Source: Oscillospiraceae bacterium (GTDB lineage: Bacteria; Bacillota; Clostridia; Oscillospirales; Oscillospiraceae). From it: 64,000 bases of DNA. The notes beneath the pieces are model-generated. The model was not told the DNA's origin. It was given only the letters and a program-made list of their open reading frames with translations, and did no database searches. Position 1 is the stretch's first letter. The number at the start of each line of letters is the position of its first letter. Shown piece after piece: positions 38,754 to 47,288 of the stretch. The stretch covers positions 210,533-274,532 of the forward strand of contig JAFZOI010000036.1 in the NCBI GenBank assembly GCA_017550645.1, read 5' to 3'. A program made the translations under genes and the position numbers.

Positions 38754-39905
38754 ATGAAGAAAGTTATCGCGCTGGTCATCGCCGTGATCATGCTCTTCGC
38801 GCTGGTCGCGTGCTCTGCCAAACCCGCCGCAAATCCCACTCCCGACGCCTCGACAGGCATCACCAAGGACAACATCAAGATAGGCTGCGTCCATATCTCC
38901 GACCCGTCCGATATGGGCTACACCTACAACCACGATCTCGGCACCGAGAACATGAAGAAGGCGCTGGGGCTGCGTGACGATCAGATCATCAACAAGTACA
39001 ACACGCCCGAGGGCTCCGAGTGCGAGACCGCTATCCGCGAGCTCGTCGAGGCCGGCTGCAACATCATCTTCGCGACCAGCTTCGGCTTCGAGGACTACAT
39101 GGTCACCGTCGCCAAGGAATATCCCAACGTCGAGTTCTGCCACGCTACCGGCTACAAGGCCGCCATTGAGAACCTTCCCAACTACCACAACTACTTTGTC
39201 TCCATCTATGAGGCGCGCTACCTCGCCGGTATCGCCGCCGGCCTCAAGACCGAGACCGACAAGCTCGGCTACGTCGCCGCGTTCGACTTCGCGGAAGTCA
39301 TCTCCGGCTACACCGCCTTCTATCTCGGCGCGAAGAGCGTCAACCCCGACGTGACGATGGACGTCATGTACACCAACTCCTGGAACGACCCGACCGTTGA
39401 GTCCCAGGTCGCTCAGGCTCTCATCGACGGCGGCTGCGACGTCATCTCCCAGCACTCCGACTCCACCGCCCCCGCCACCACTGCCGCCCAGAACGGCGTC
39501 TGGCAGTGCGGCTACAACGCGGACATGATCCCCGCCGCTCCGACCGCCTCCCTCGTCTCCGCCCGCGCCGACTGGAGCAAGTACCTCATCTATGCCGTCA
39601 ACTGCGTGCTCGACGGCAAGCCCATCGCCACCGACTGGTGCCAGGGCCTCTCCGAGGGCGCCGTCTTCCTCAGCCCGCTCAACGAGGACATAATCGCTCC
39701 GGGCACCGCCGAGGCCATTGAAGAAGCCAAGGCCAAGATCCTCAGCGGCGAGATCCACGTCTTTGACGGTCCTCTCACCGGCACCGCTGTCGGCGGCGGC
39801 GAAGACCTCGACATCCCCGCCGGCGAGTACTTCCACGAGAGCGAGACCGTTTCCGCTCCGTCCTTCGCGTACATCATCCCCGGCATCAACGTCATCAAGG
39901 GCTAA
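38754..39905 (+). CDS. BMP family substrate-binding lipoprotein (nucleoside uptake)
   Basis: 383 residues: signal peptide ending in lipobox LVAC (lipid-anchored Cys20), then a PnrA/BMP-type periplasmic-binding fold. Seen: KIGCVHISDPSDMGYTYNHD, the FATSFGFEDYM region and GGCDVISQHSDS, characteristic of BMP proteins that bind purine nucleosides. It is the expected receptor for the ABC transporter at 43.3-47.0 kb, although it is encoded convergently and apart from it. Strong C-ending codon bias indicates high expression, as usual for a binding protein in excess over its transporter. A terminator follows at once. Confidence 0.92.
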   Translation: MKKVIALVIAVIMLFALVACSAKPAANPTPDASTGITKDNIKIGCVHISDPSDMGYTYNHDLGTENMKKALGLRDDQIINKYNTPEGSECETAIRELVEAGCNIIFATSFGFEDYMVTVAKEYPNVEFCHATGYKAAIENLPNYHNYFVSIYEARYLAGIAAGLKTETDKLGYVAAFDFAEVISGYTAFYLGAKSVNPDVTMDVMYTNSWNDPTVESQVAQALIDGGCDVISQHSDSTAPATTAAQNGVWQCGYNADMIPAAPTASLVSARADWSKYLIYAVNCVLDGKPIATDWCQGLSEGAVFLSPLNEDIIAPGTAEAIEEAKAKILSGEIHVFDGPLTGTAVGGGEDLDIPAGEYFHESETVSAPSFAYIIPGINVIKG

Positions 39906-39942
39906 GCTCCCTCCCCCGCTCCGGCGGACTATATGACGATCC

Positions 39943-39979
39943 GATCCCCGCGGAGAGATCCTCCGCGGGGATCTCTTTA
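39943..39979 (+). terminator. Terminator of the BMP lipoprotein gene
   Basis: 13-base arms GATCCCCGCGGAG (39943-39955) and CTCCGCGGGGATC (39961-39973), then TCTTTAT. Confidence 0.85.
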
Positions 39980-40004
39980 TGCCCGGAGTCCGGCGCATTA
40001 TGTA

Positions 40005-40033
40005 TTGATATATTTTCCCTCAAATGATAGAAT
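40005..40033 (+). promoter_or_regulatory. Promoter of the ParB-BMP/xpt unit
   Basis: TTGATA (40005-40010), 17 bases, TAGAAT (40028-40033), about 40 bases before the ATG. Confidence 0.6.
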
Positions 40034-40072
40034 ATATAGATAGATAAAAATGCTTTCAAGGAGGCTCCGCAA

Positions 40073-41989
40073 ATGGCCGAGACAGATGGGAGATCCGCAT
40101 ATCAGAGCGCCCGCAAGCTGGGGCGAAAATACGTTTCCGAGCACGCGGGCGACGCTTTTCACGGGTACCTGCCTGTCCTTGAGGACAGGCTGCAGGGCGT
40201 CGAGATCCTCGGCGAGATAAACCTCGGGCACCACGAGATCCCTCTGCGCAAAATAATAGGCACGAGGACGGCTATGCGCTCGAATACGTTCTCGGGCAAC
40301 TGGATGCCGCTTCTGGCGGACGATACGGAGTTTGCGATCAAGTGGCAGAAGCTCTATATGAGCCAGCTCACGGAGGGCATTCGCGAGCCTATCCTTGTAT
40401 ACGAGTATCTCAACAGATACTACGTTCAGGAGGGCAACAAGCGCGTCTCGACGATGAACTACGTCGGCGCGGCCTCGATCTACGGCAACGTGATACGCCT
40501 CATCCCCCAGCGCGACGAGACCAACCGCGACATCACGATATACTATGAGTTCCTCGACTTCGACAAGCGCCGCTTCTTCGACAATCTCTGGTTCTCTTAT
40601 CCCGGGATGTTCACGAGGCTCGTCGAGCAGACGGAGAAGTTCAAGGAGGAGCACCCGGAGGTGACCGAGCCGACGGGCGACGTGATAAACCGCGTGCACC
40701 GCTCCTTCAGGACGGCCTACAAGAGCGTCAATCCCGACGTGAAAAACATCACCACCGGCGATGCGCTGATGGTCTATCTCATGGTCTTCGGCTACCCCTA
40801 CAACGAGGGCTCCAAGGAGCTCAAGAAGAACATCAAGAGCATGATACCGCAGCTCCAGGTCTTCAGCGGCGAGCGCAAGACGGACATGCTCGAGGCGACG
40901 AAGCTCGACATGCAGTACGAGCCGAAGAAGCTTAAGCCCAAGAAGAACGTGCACGTCGCCTTCGCGTTCGACGGGACGCCGGAGACGAACGCATGGACGA
41001 AGTTCCACGCGGCCGCCGCCGCGAGGGTCGAGCGCAGGTACGGCTCTCTCATCAAGATGACCAACCATTTCAACATAGGCGACGGGCCCGAGGGTATCTA
41101 CGGCGATCTGGCCGCCATAGCCGCCGAGAAGCCGACGATGCTGCTGTGCACCTCCCCGACGCAGTCCGAGGCGGCGCTGCGCGTCTCGCTCGAAAACCCC
41201 GAGATAATAGTCATGAACTGCGATATACCGCGAGCCGGCAGAGACCTCGACACCTACTACGTGCGCATGTACGACACGACGTTCCTGTGCGGCGTGCTCG
41301 CCGCGCTGCAGAGCGAGACGGGCGTTCTCGGATATATGGACGCGGTGCTCTTCGGCTACGGGCCGACCTACCCGATAAACGGCTTCGCCCTCGGGGCCAA
41401 GCTCATCAACCCGCGCGCGAAGATACTGCAGTACGTCCTCAAGGACGTCAACGACTTCCGCGAGCACGATCTCGCCTGCCGCGCGTTCGCCGAAAACGGC
41501 GCCGACGTCGCCTTCGTCCGCTATTCCGACGAGAACCGCCTCGCCGCCAAGGCCACGCCCGAGACCTACGCCCACGTATACAAACTCGACCGGAAGACGG
41601 GCGCGCGGCTGGAGGCTCTCGGCGCGATGACGCTCGACTGGGAGTGCTTTTACGCGAAGTCCTGCGAGGGCCCGATCGAGGGGCATACGAACCTGCTCGA
41701 CAAGCACATCCCCGGAAACCCCATCCACTTCGGCTGGGGCGTCTCGACGGGGATAACGGACATCTTCACCAACGACGAGATCGTCGGCCCGAACACGGTC
41801 AAGACCGTCCACCTCTTCCGCGAGCTGGTCATCGAGGGGCGGCTCAGGCCCTTCGAAGGGCCCGTCACGGACAACGAGGGCGTCCTGCGCATAGAGACGG
41901 GCGCCGTTCCGCCGCTGATGCAGATACAGCACATAAGCTGGCTCGACGAATCCATCAGAAAGCTGGAAAACAAAGATGAAACTGCTTGA
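40073..41989 (+). CDS. Cytosolic fusion: ParB/Srx-like N-terminal domain plus BMP ligand-binding domain
   Basis: 638 residues, no signal peptide or membrane segment. Residues about 45-140 read like a ParB/sulfiredoxin-type fold: EIPLRKIIGTRTA, then YYVQEGNKRVS, the conserved EGNKR box. Residues about 140-280 are helical. From about 290 (KKNVHVAFAFDGT) to the end is a BMP/PnrA-type binding domain, with the GYGPTYPINGFALGA and HFGWGVSTG segments. A binding-protein domain inside the cell suggests a nucleoside sensor and not an uptake receptor. It overlaps xpt by 14 bases, linking it to purine salvage. Domain calls are by motif; the regulatory role is inference. Confidence 0.75.
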   Translation: MAETDGRSAYQSARKLGRKYVSEHAGDAFHGYLPVLEDRLQGVEILGEINLGHHEIPLRKIIGTRTAMRSNTFSGNWMPLLADDTEFAIKWQKLYMSQLTEGIREPILVYEYLNRYYVQEGNKRVSTMNYVGAASIYGNVIRLIPQRDETNRDITIYYEFLDFDKRRFFDNLWFSYPGMFTRLVEQTEKFKEEHPEVTEPTGDVINRVHRSFRTAYKSVNPDVKNITTGDALMVYLMVFGYPYNEGSKELKKNIKSMIPQLQVFSGERKTDMLEATKLDMQYEPKKLKPKKNVHVAFAFDGTPETNAWTKFHAAAAARVERRYGSLIKMTNHFNIGDGPEGIYGDLAAIAAEKPTMLLCTSPTQSEAALRVSLENPEIIVMNCDIPRAGRDLDTYYVRMYDTTFLCGVLAALQSETGVLGYMDAVLFGYGPTYPINGFALGAKLINPRAKILQYVLKDVNDFREHDLACRAFAENGADVAFVRYSDENRLAAKATPETYAHVYKLDRKTGARLEALGAMTLDWECFYAKSCEGPIEGHTNLLDKHIPGNPIHFGWGVSTGITDIFTNDEIVGPNTVKTVHLFRELVIEGRLRPFEGPVTDNEGVLRIETGAVPPLMQIQHISWLDESIRKLENKDETA

Positions 41990-42554
41990 GGATATGATAC
42001 GCGAGCGCGGCGAGACGCGCCCGGGCGGGATAATCAAGGTCGACGGCTTTCTCAACCACCGCCTTGACTGCGAGCTCTACCGCGCGATAGGCGCGGAGTT
42101 CAAGCGCCTTTTCGAGGACGCCGGGCCGACGCTCATCCTGACCGTCGAGGCCAGCGGCATCGCCCTCGCCATGACGGCGTCGCTCTCGATGGGGATACCC
42201 ATGGTCTTCGCGAAAAAGTCGAAGACGAAAAATCTCGATCCCGACCTGCTCCACGCCTCCGTCGTCTCCTTCACCCACGGCGGTACGAGCGACGTCATCG
42301 TCTCCAGACGCTATATAGCCCCGACGGACCGCGTCCTCATCATAGACGACTTTCTCGCATCGGGCGAAGCCTCCTTCGGCCTTATCAGCATCGTCGAGCA
42401 GGCGGGCGCCAAGGTAGTCGGCATCGGCATAGCCATAGAAAAGGACTTTCAGGAGGGCGGAAAAAAGCTCCGCGCCGCGGGATACAACCTCCACTCTCTC
42501 GCTCGCGTCACGGAGGACGCGGACGGTCATATTGACTTCCTGCCCGAGGAATGA
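41976..42554 (+). CDS. xpt: Xanthine phosphoribosyltransferase
   Basis: Converts xanthine (and guanine weakly) with PRPP to XMP. 192 residues: TVEASGIALA, KKSKTKNL and the PRPP-binding VLIIDDFLASGEAS near residue 125. Matches the Bacillus Xpt type in length and motifs. Translationally coupled to the ParB-BMP gene (14-base overlap). The purine riboswitch often found before Firmicute xpt is not visible here. Confidence 0.93.
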   Translation: MKLLEDMIRERGETRPGGIIKVDGFLNHRLDCELYRAIGAEFKRLFEDAGPTLILTVEASGIALAMTASLSMGIPMVFAKKSKTKNLDPDLLHASVVSFTHGGTSDVIVSRRYIAPTDRVLIIDDFLASGEASFGLISIVEQAGAKVVGIGIAIEKDFQEGGKKLRAAGYNLHSLARVTEDADGHIDFLPEE

Positions 42555-42630
42555 TATATTAACTTTGCCTGAGAAGTCAGGAACAAAAGCGTTTCAAAAA
42601 GCGTCATAAAGGCGGAAGGAGGTCGTCTAT

Positions 42631-42813
42631 ATGCCATCTGTCGATTGGGAAGCCGTCAAACAGCAGCAGCAGGCCATGAACGCAACGGTCCTCCAGAGGA
42701 CTAAGGATCATCCTCCCAAGTCCACGAAGACGTGGAAATACCTCGCGATATTCATTCCCATCTTTCTCGCGCTGGTCGCCTTTACGATCTGGGCGCTGGT
42801 GACCGGGGCCTGA
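42631..42813 (+). CDS. Very small one-span membrane protein, copy 1
   Basis: 60 residues: a polar, Gln-rich N-terminus (VDWEAVKQQQQAMNATVLQR), a KDHPPKSTKTWKYLAIF linker, then one transmembrane helix to the C-terminus. AAGGAGG precedes the ATG. It is a close paralogue of the next gene; about three quarters of positions are identical and the last 16 codons are the same at DNA level. No known family. Position after xpt suggests an accessory of the nucleoside locus. Confidence 0.8.
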   Translation: MPSVDWEAVKQQQQAMNATVLQRTKDHPPKSTKTWKYLAIFIPIFLALVAFTIWALVTGA

Positions 42814-42824
42814 GGAAAAAGGAG
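42775..42824 (+). repeat. 50-bp direct repeat, copy 1
   Basis: Identical to 43009-43058, covering the last codons, stop and the downstream ribosome site of the small membrane gene. The period is 234 bases. Confidence 0.95.
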
Positions 42825-42861
42825 CTCAGGATTTGTCATACGTTAAAAGGAGGCGTTTTTT

Positions 42862-43047
42862 ATGCCCGGACCGGTAGATTGGGACGCCGTCAAGCGTCAG
42901 CAGCAGGCCTATGGAGCATACATCCTCCAGAGATCAAAGGATCATCCTCCCAAGTCTACGAAAACGTGGAAATACCTTGCGATTTTCGGCCCCATTTTTC
43001 TCGCTCTCGTCGCCTTTACGATCTGGGCGCTGGTGACCGGGGCCTGA
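42862..43047 (+). CDS. Very small one-span membrane protein, copy 2
   Basis: 61 residues, tandem paralogue of the gene at 42631. It keeps the VDWDAVKRQQQA start, the KDHPPKSTKTWKYLAIF linker and the identical C-terminal helix (LALVAFTIWALVTGA). Differences concentrate in residues 1-25. AAAGGAGG precedes the ATG. Divergence in the soluble part while the helix is unchanged suggests the N-termini have different partners. Confidence 0.8.
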   Translation: MPGPVDWDAVKRQQQAYGAYILQRSKDHPPKSTKTWKYLAIFGPIFLALVAFTIWALVTGA

Positions 43048-43058
43048 GGAAAAAGGAG
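43009..43058 (+). repeat. 50-bp direct repeat, copy 2
   Basis: Identical to 42775-42824; product of the tandem gene duplication. Confidence 0.95.
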
Positions 43059-43067
43059 GCGCCGGAA

Positions 43068-43265
43068 ATGTCCTATCTGGACCCCAACGTTATCCAGCAG
43101 ACGGAGCAGTCCGTCCTCGCGGAAGACTATCGCCGGAAGAAGGCCTCCCGCGGCAAGCCCATATCCGCGAAAAAGACGGCCTGGATATTTGTCGCCGTCT
43201 TTGCCGTGCTCATCGCCTTCTGGGTCCTCATGCTGACGGGCGTTCTCGATTTCATTTTCAAGTAA
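43068..43265 (+). CDS. Very small one-span membrane protein, third member
   Basis: 65 residues with the same plan as the two preceding genes (polar N-terminus with a Gln-rich stretch, basic RRKKASRGKPISAKK linker, single C-terminal helix at about 37-62), but diverged in sequence. GGAGG lies upstream in the repeat-derived spacer. Last gene before the terminator. Confidence 0.75.
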   Translation: MSYLDPNVIQQTEQSVLAEDYRRKKASRGKPISAKKTAWIFVAVFAVLIAFWVLMLTGVLDFIFK

Positions 43266-43272
43266 AGATGCA

Positions 43273-43316
43273 AAAACGGCGGCCATCGCTCGAAGCGGTG
43301 GCCGCCGTTTTACTGT
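43273..43316. terminator. Bidirectional terminator between the small membrane genes and the transporter
   Basis: 13-base arms AAAACGGCGGCCA (43273-43285) and TGGCCGCCGTTTT (43299-43311). It separates the convergent plus- and minus-strand halves of the purine locus. Confidence 0.9.
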
Positions 43317-43321
43317 CTTTT

Positions 43322-44302
43322 CTAACGCTCTTCGCGGAAGTAGTTGAGGCCGCAGGAGGCGGGCTGCGCATGCTCTCTCGACTGGCGTATGCCCGTCACG
43401 ATGAGGACGATGACCGTCACGATATAGGGCAGGACGTCGTACATCTGCGACTGAGCCATGTTCAGGCCGAGGTGCAGATAATAGCGCAGGACGGACAGAC
43501 CGCCGAAGACGAACGAACCTATCAGCGCGCGGCGCGGGCTCCACGTCGCGAAGATGACGAGCGCGACGGCGATCCAGCCGTAGCCGTTGACGCAGTTGTG
43601 GACCCAGACGCCGGAGCACGTCACCATGACGATATACATGCCGCCTATGCCGCAGATGCCGCCGCCTATGCAGGTCGCGAGATATTTCATCTTCGTGACG
43701 TTTATGCCGGCGGCGTCCGCCGTCGCGGGGCTCTCGCCCACGGCGCGGAGGTTCAGGCCGCTGCGCGTCTTGGAGAAGTATATCGCCGCGAGCACGGCGA
43801 TAAGTATGCCGAGGTAGACGAGGAAGTTATAGGAGAAAAGGAGCTTTCCGACGACGGGGATGTTCGAGAGACCCGGGATGCCGACGCTGAAGGCTTCCTT
43901 GGTCTGGCTCGTCACGACGACGTAACCGCCGGCCTTGTTGCCGAGGACCTCGCCGAAGAAGTTGCCGAAGCCCGTGCCGAATATGGTCAGCGAGAGGCCG
44001 GTGACGTTCTGGTTGGCGCGCAGAGTGACGGTCAGGAAGCTGTATACGAGCGCGCCGAGCGCCGCGCATACGAACGCGCACACGACGGCGATGATCGCGG
44101 CTACCCAGCCGATTGGGTTCGCCGTCGACTGCTCATAGAAGTAGGCGCCCGCTATGCCGGCCACGCCGCCCATGAACATCATGCCCTCGACGCCGAGGTT
44201 GAGGTTGCCGGAGCGCTCCGTTATTATCTCGCCGACGGTGCCGAAGAGGAACGGTGTCCCCGCGAGGACGGCGGCGCAGAGGAAGTTGATGACGGTGGTC
44301 AT
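43322..44302 (-). CDS. nupQ: BMP-type ABC transporter permease 2 (NupQ-like)
   Basis: 326 residues with 8-9 hydrophobic segments of the BPD_transp_2 family. The N-terminal GTVGEIITERSGNLNLGVEGMM is the conserved permease signature of nucleoside/BMP systems. Partner of the permease read just upstream (4-base overlap) and of the double ATPase. Together with a BMP lipoprotein it would import purine nucleosides. Confidence 0.92.
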   Translation of the reverse strand: MTTVINFLCAAVLAGTPFLFGTVGEIITERSGNLNLGVEGMMFMGGVAGIAGAYFYEQSTANPIGWVAAIIAVVCAFVCAALGALVYSFLTVTLRANQNVTGLSLTIFGTGFGNFFGEVLGNKAGGYVVVTSQTKEAFSVGIPGLSNIPVVGKLLFSYNFLVYLGILIAVLAAIYFSKTRSGLNLRAVGESPATADAAGINVTKMKYLATCIGGGICGIGGMYIVMVTCSGVWVHNCVNGYGWIAVALVIFATWSPRRALIGSFVFGGLSVLRYYLHLGLNMAQSQMYDVLPYIVTVIVLIVTGIRQSREHAQPASCGLNYFREER

Positions 44303-45381
44303 GCTTCCTCACCCCCCTTCGGGAGCTCGGCGTGCTTTTTATGGCGGAAGATGAGCTTGTAGTTGACGAAGAATTCGCCGCCGAGCATGCACAGCAGGAT
44401 TATGCCCGTCAGCACGCCCGCAGCCGACGCGGGGATCTTGAAGTCGGTCTGTATCGTATTGGAGCCCTTCGAGAGGATGGCGAGGAACGCCGAAATGAAG
44501 ATCATCACGAAGGGATTGAGCCGCGCCAGCCACGCGACGGATATCGCCGTGAAGCCGATGCCGCCGGAGGTGTTCTCGTTGAGCGTGTAGTCCGCGCCCG
44601 AAACGATAAGGAAGCCCACTATGCCGGAGATGACGCCTGAGATTATCATAGTGCGGATGATGACCTTCTTGACGTTCATGCCCGCGTACTGCGCCGTCCT
44701 GACGCTCTCGCCGACGACGGAGATCTCATAGCCCTGCTTGGTATACTTGAGATAGAAGAACATCACGACCGTCAGCACGAGGACGGCTATCCAGCCGACG
44801 TGTACGCCGAGCACCTTCGGCAGACGCGCGGCCTGATCGAACATGTCGATCTTCGGGTAGGTCGTCCCTTCCTTTATCCAGGGGCCGTTTTGCAGGTATT
44901 TTTCAAAGCCGATGATGATATAGTTGAACATCAGCGTGAACAGCGTCTCGTTGACGCCCCACTTGGCCTTGAATATGGCGGGGATGACGCCCCAGATGCC
45001 GCCCGCGACCGCGCCGGCTATGAGCATGACGAGGATGAGCAGCGGGCCGGGCAGGACCTTATACCAATACAGAGCGAAATAGGACGCGGCGATCGCGCCG
45101 GCCATTATCTGGCCCTCGGCGCCTATGTTCCAGAATTTCATCTTGAACGCGGGCGTTATCGCGAGCGCCGTGCCGAGCAGCGGGACGGCGATCTTGACCG
45201 TCTCGACGCGAGCCGTCTTCGTCGCGAGCGAGCCGCGGAGCATGTCCGCATAGACGGAGAAGGGGTTATGTCCGAGGGAGAGTATGACCAGCCCGCCGAC
45301 GACGAGCGCGAACACTATCGCGAGGACGCGGATGATCCATGCCTTTCCCGCGGGCATGTCCGACCTCGCAGTTATCCTCAT
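44299..45381 (-). CDS. nupP: BMP-type ABC transporter permease 1 (NupP-like)
   Basis: About 360 residues, multi-span. GTALAITPAFKMKFWNIGAEGQIM is the conserved cytoplasmic-loop signature that contacts the ATPase. The ATG at 45381 has GAGGAG 6 bases upstream; a TTG at 45417 that would overlap the ATPase gene by 8 bases is an alternative start with a poorer site. Overlaps the next permease by 4 bases. Confidence 0.91.
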   Translation of the reverse strand: MRITARSDMPAGKAWIIRVLAIVFALVVGGLVILSLGHNPFSVYADMLRGSLATKTARVETVKIAVPLLGTALAITPAFKMKFWNIGAEGQIMAGAIAASYFALYWYKVLPGPLLILVMLIAGAVAGGIWGVIPAIFKAKWGVNETLFTLMFNYIIIGFEKYLQNGPWIKEGTTYPKIDMFDQAARLPKVLGVHVGWIAVLVLTVVMFFYLKYTKQGYEISVVGESVRTAQYAGMNVKKVIIRTMIISGVISGIVGFLIVSGADYTLNENTSGGIGFTAISVAWLARLNPFVMIFISAFLAILSKGSNTIQTDFKIPASAAGVLTGIILLCMLGGEFFVNYKLIFRHKKHAELPKGGEEA

Positions 45382-45409
45382 GAGGGGCTCCTCGTGGTGC
45401 TTGTAAGCC

Positions 45410-46957
45410 TTATCCAACTTCCTCGTCCCTCCTCTCGCCGGCCATCATGAGGCCGATCTCGTCCTTCGTGACCTCGCGCGGGTCGACTATGCCCGCGACG
45501 CGGCCGCCGCACAGGACCATTATCCTGTCGCACAAGGCCATGAGAACGTCGAGGTCCTCGCCGATGAACATGACGGCGACGCCCTTTTTCTTCTGCTGAT
45601 TGAGCAGGTCGTATATCGTATAGGAAGAGTTGATGTCGAGCCCGCGGACGGGGTAGGCAACGACGAGCACCTTCGGGCTGGAGGCTATCTCGCGCCCGAC
45701 GAGCACCTTTTGCACGTTGCCGCCGGAGAGGCGCCGAACCGGCATCGTGACGCACGGCGTCATGACTTCGAGCTCGTCCTTTATCTGCTCGGCCATGGCG
45801 CGCGGAGTCTTTCTGTCGACAAAGGGGCCCTTGCCGCGCTTATAGCTCTTGAGCATCATGTTGTCTATCATGTCCATCGAGGCGACGAGGCCCATGCCGA
45901 GCCTGTCCTCGGGGACGAACGCCATCGCGACGCCCTTCTTGATGATCTCCGTCGGGCTCATGCCGACTATGTTCTCGCGCACTTCGCCGCTGGAAGTCTC
46001 GCTGCGGCAGAGGATGGCGCCGCCCTGCACGGGATAGAGGCCCGCTATGGCCTCGCAGAGCTCGCGCTGGCCGCTGCCGGCTATTCCCGCGACGCCCATT
46101 ATCTCGCCCGAGCGCAGCGTGAAGGAGACGGAGTCGAGCGCCTTGTGCCCCTCCGCGCCGATGCACGTCAGATCGACGACCTTGAGAAAGTCCGTCTGCT
46201 CGAAATCGACCTCGGGGCGCTCTATCTCGAGGCTCACCTTGCGCCCGACCATGAGGTCGGTCAGCGTCTGCGCGTCGGTCTCGGCCGTGTTCACGGTCGC
46301 GACGGCCTCGCCCTTGCGAAGTATCGCGACTCTGTCCGAGACGCTCATGACCTCGTTGAGCTTATGCGTGATGATGACGATGGCCTTGCCGTCGTCGCGC
46401 ATGTTATGGAGTATGGCGAAGAGCTTTTCCGTCTCCTGCGGGGTCAGGACGGCGGTCGGCTCGTCGAGTATGAGGATATCCGCGCCCCTGTAAAGGACCT
46501 TGATTATCTCGACGGTCTGCTTTTCGGAGACGGACATGTCGTATATCTTCTTGGTCGGGTCGAGCTCGAAGCCGTATCTCTCCGTCAGCGCGCGGATATC
46601 GTTCACGAGCTCGCGGCGCTTGACCGTCAGGCCGCCCTTAAGCCCGAGCGTTATGTTCTCGGCGGCCGTCAGCACCTCCACGAGCTTATAGTGCTGGTGG
46701 ATCATGCCGATGCCGAGCTCGAACGCCTCCTTCGGAGAACGTATCGTGACCTCCTCGCCGTTTACGGTGATGCGGCCCTCGTCGGGGAAGTATATGCCCG
46801 AGAGGATGTTCATCAGCGTCGTCTTGCCGCTCCCGTTTTCGCCGAGCAGCGCGAGGACTTCTCCCCTGCGGATATCCAGAGAGATGTCATGGTTGGCCTT
46901 GACCGAGCCGAAGCTCTTGCAGATGCCCTCAAGGCTTATCGCGATCTCATGCTCCAA
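45410..46957 (-). CDS. nupO: BMP-type ABC transporter double ATPase (NupO-like)
   Basis: 515 residues with two ABC domains. Domain 1 has Walker A GENGSGKTT near residue 39, signature MSVSEKQ and Walker B ILILDEPTAVL. Domain 2 has the degenerate GIAGSGQREL loop and signature LSGGNVQK, with VVAYPVRGLD in place of Walker B; this asymmetry is normal for the sugar/nucleoside ATPase class. First gene of the minus-strand transporter operon, with its own promoter. Confidence 0.94.
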   Translation of the reverse strand: MEHEIAISLEGICKSFGSVKANHDISLDIRRGEVLALLGENGSGKTTLMNILSGIYFPDEGRITVNGEEVTIRSPKEAFELGIGMIHQHYKLVEVLTAAENITLGLKGGLTVKRRELVNDIRALTERYGFELDPTKKIYDMSVSEKQTVEIIKVLYRGADILILDEPTAVLTPQETEKLFAILHNMRDDGKAIVIITHKLNEVMSVSDRVAILRKGEAVATVNTAETDAQTLTDLMVGRKVSLEIERPEVDFEQTDFLKVVDLTCIGAEGHKALDSVSFTLRSGEIMGVAGIAGSGQRELCEAIAGLYPVQGGAILCRSETSSGEVRENIVGMSPTEIIKKGVAMAFVPEDRLGMGLVASMDMIDNMMLKSYKRGKGPFVDRKTPRAMAEQIKDELEVMTPCVTMPVRRLSGGNVQKVLVGREIASSPKVLVVAYPVRGLDINSSYTIYDLLNQQKKKGVAVMFIGEDLDVLMALCDRIMVLCGGRVAGIVDPREVTKDEIGLMMAGERRDEEVG

Positions 46958-46994
46958 CTTATCGCCCCCAAACCGATACTGCTATAATAGAAAC

Positions 46995-47023
46995 AGTATA
47001 CTTTATCCGACAGGATATTACAA
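46995..47023 (-). promoter_or_regulatory. Promoter of the nucleoside transporter operon
   Basis: Minus strand: TTGTAA (47023-47018), 17 bases, TATACT (47000-46995), about 40 bases before the ATPase start. Confidence 0.6.
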
Positions 47024-47086
47024 CGGAATTTTGAAATAATCGTCTCGTTCGGGCGCTACGGAGGGCGCGCTTTCGCCCGTTTTGGA

Positions 47087-47115
47087 TTGACAAATGCCGC
47101 GGGATATTGTATCTT
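47087..47115 (+). promoter_or_regulatory. Promoter of tRNA-Ser
   Basis: TTGACA (47087-47092), 17 bases, TATCTT (47110-47115), about 22 bases before the mature tRNA 5' end. Confidence 0.65.
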
Positions 47116-47143
47116 ATAGGCACGGCGCGGCCGCGCCATATAC

Positions 47144-47232
47144 GGAAGCGTATCGAAGTGGTCATAACGGGCCTGACTCGAAATCAGGTGTACGGCAACG
47201 TACCGTGGGTTCGAATCCCACCGCTTCCGCCA
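47144..47232 (+). tRNA. tRNA-Ser (anticodon CGA)
   Basis: 89 bases including encoded CCA. Acceptor GGAAGCG/CGCTTCC, anticodon stem CCTGA/TCAGG with loop CTCGAAA, a long variable arm typical of class II tRNA, and a GGTTCGAATCC T-arm. Reads UCG codons. Confidence 0.97.
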
Positions 47233-47236
47233 TAAT

Positions 47237-47271
47237 GGCGGGCAGGCTGTCCCCTGCCCGCCGATTATTTT
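47237..47271 (+). terminator. Terminator of tRNA-Ser
   Basis: 10-base arms GGCGGGCAGG (47237-47246) and CCTGCCCGCC (47253-47262), then GATTATTTT. Confidence 0.75.
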
Positions 47272-47288
47272 GATCAGGAGGTAATCCC

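Noticed and set aside
41976..42100. A purine riboswitch controlling xpt
   Set aside because: xpt overlaps the preceding gene and no riboswitch core is visible before it or before the unit's first gene.
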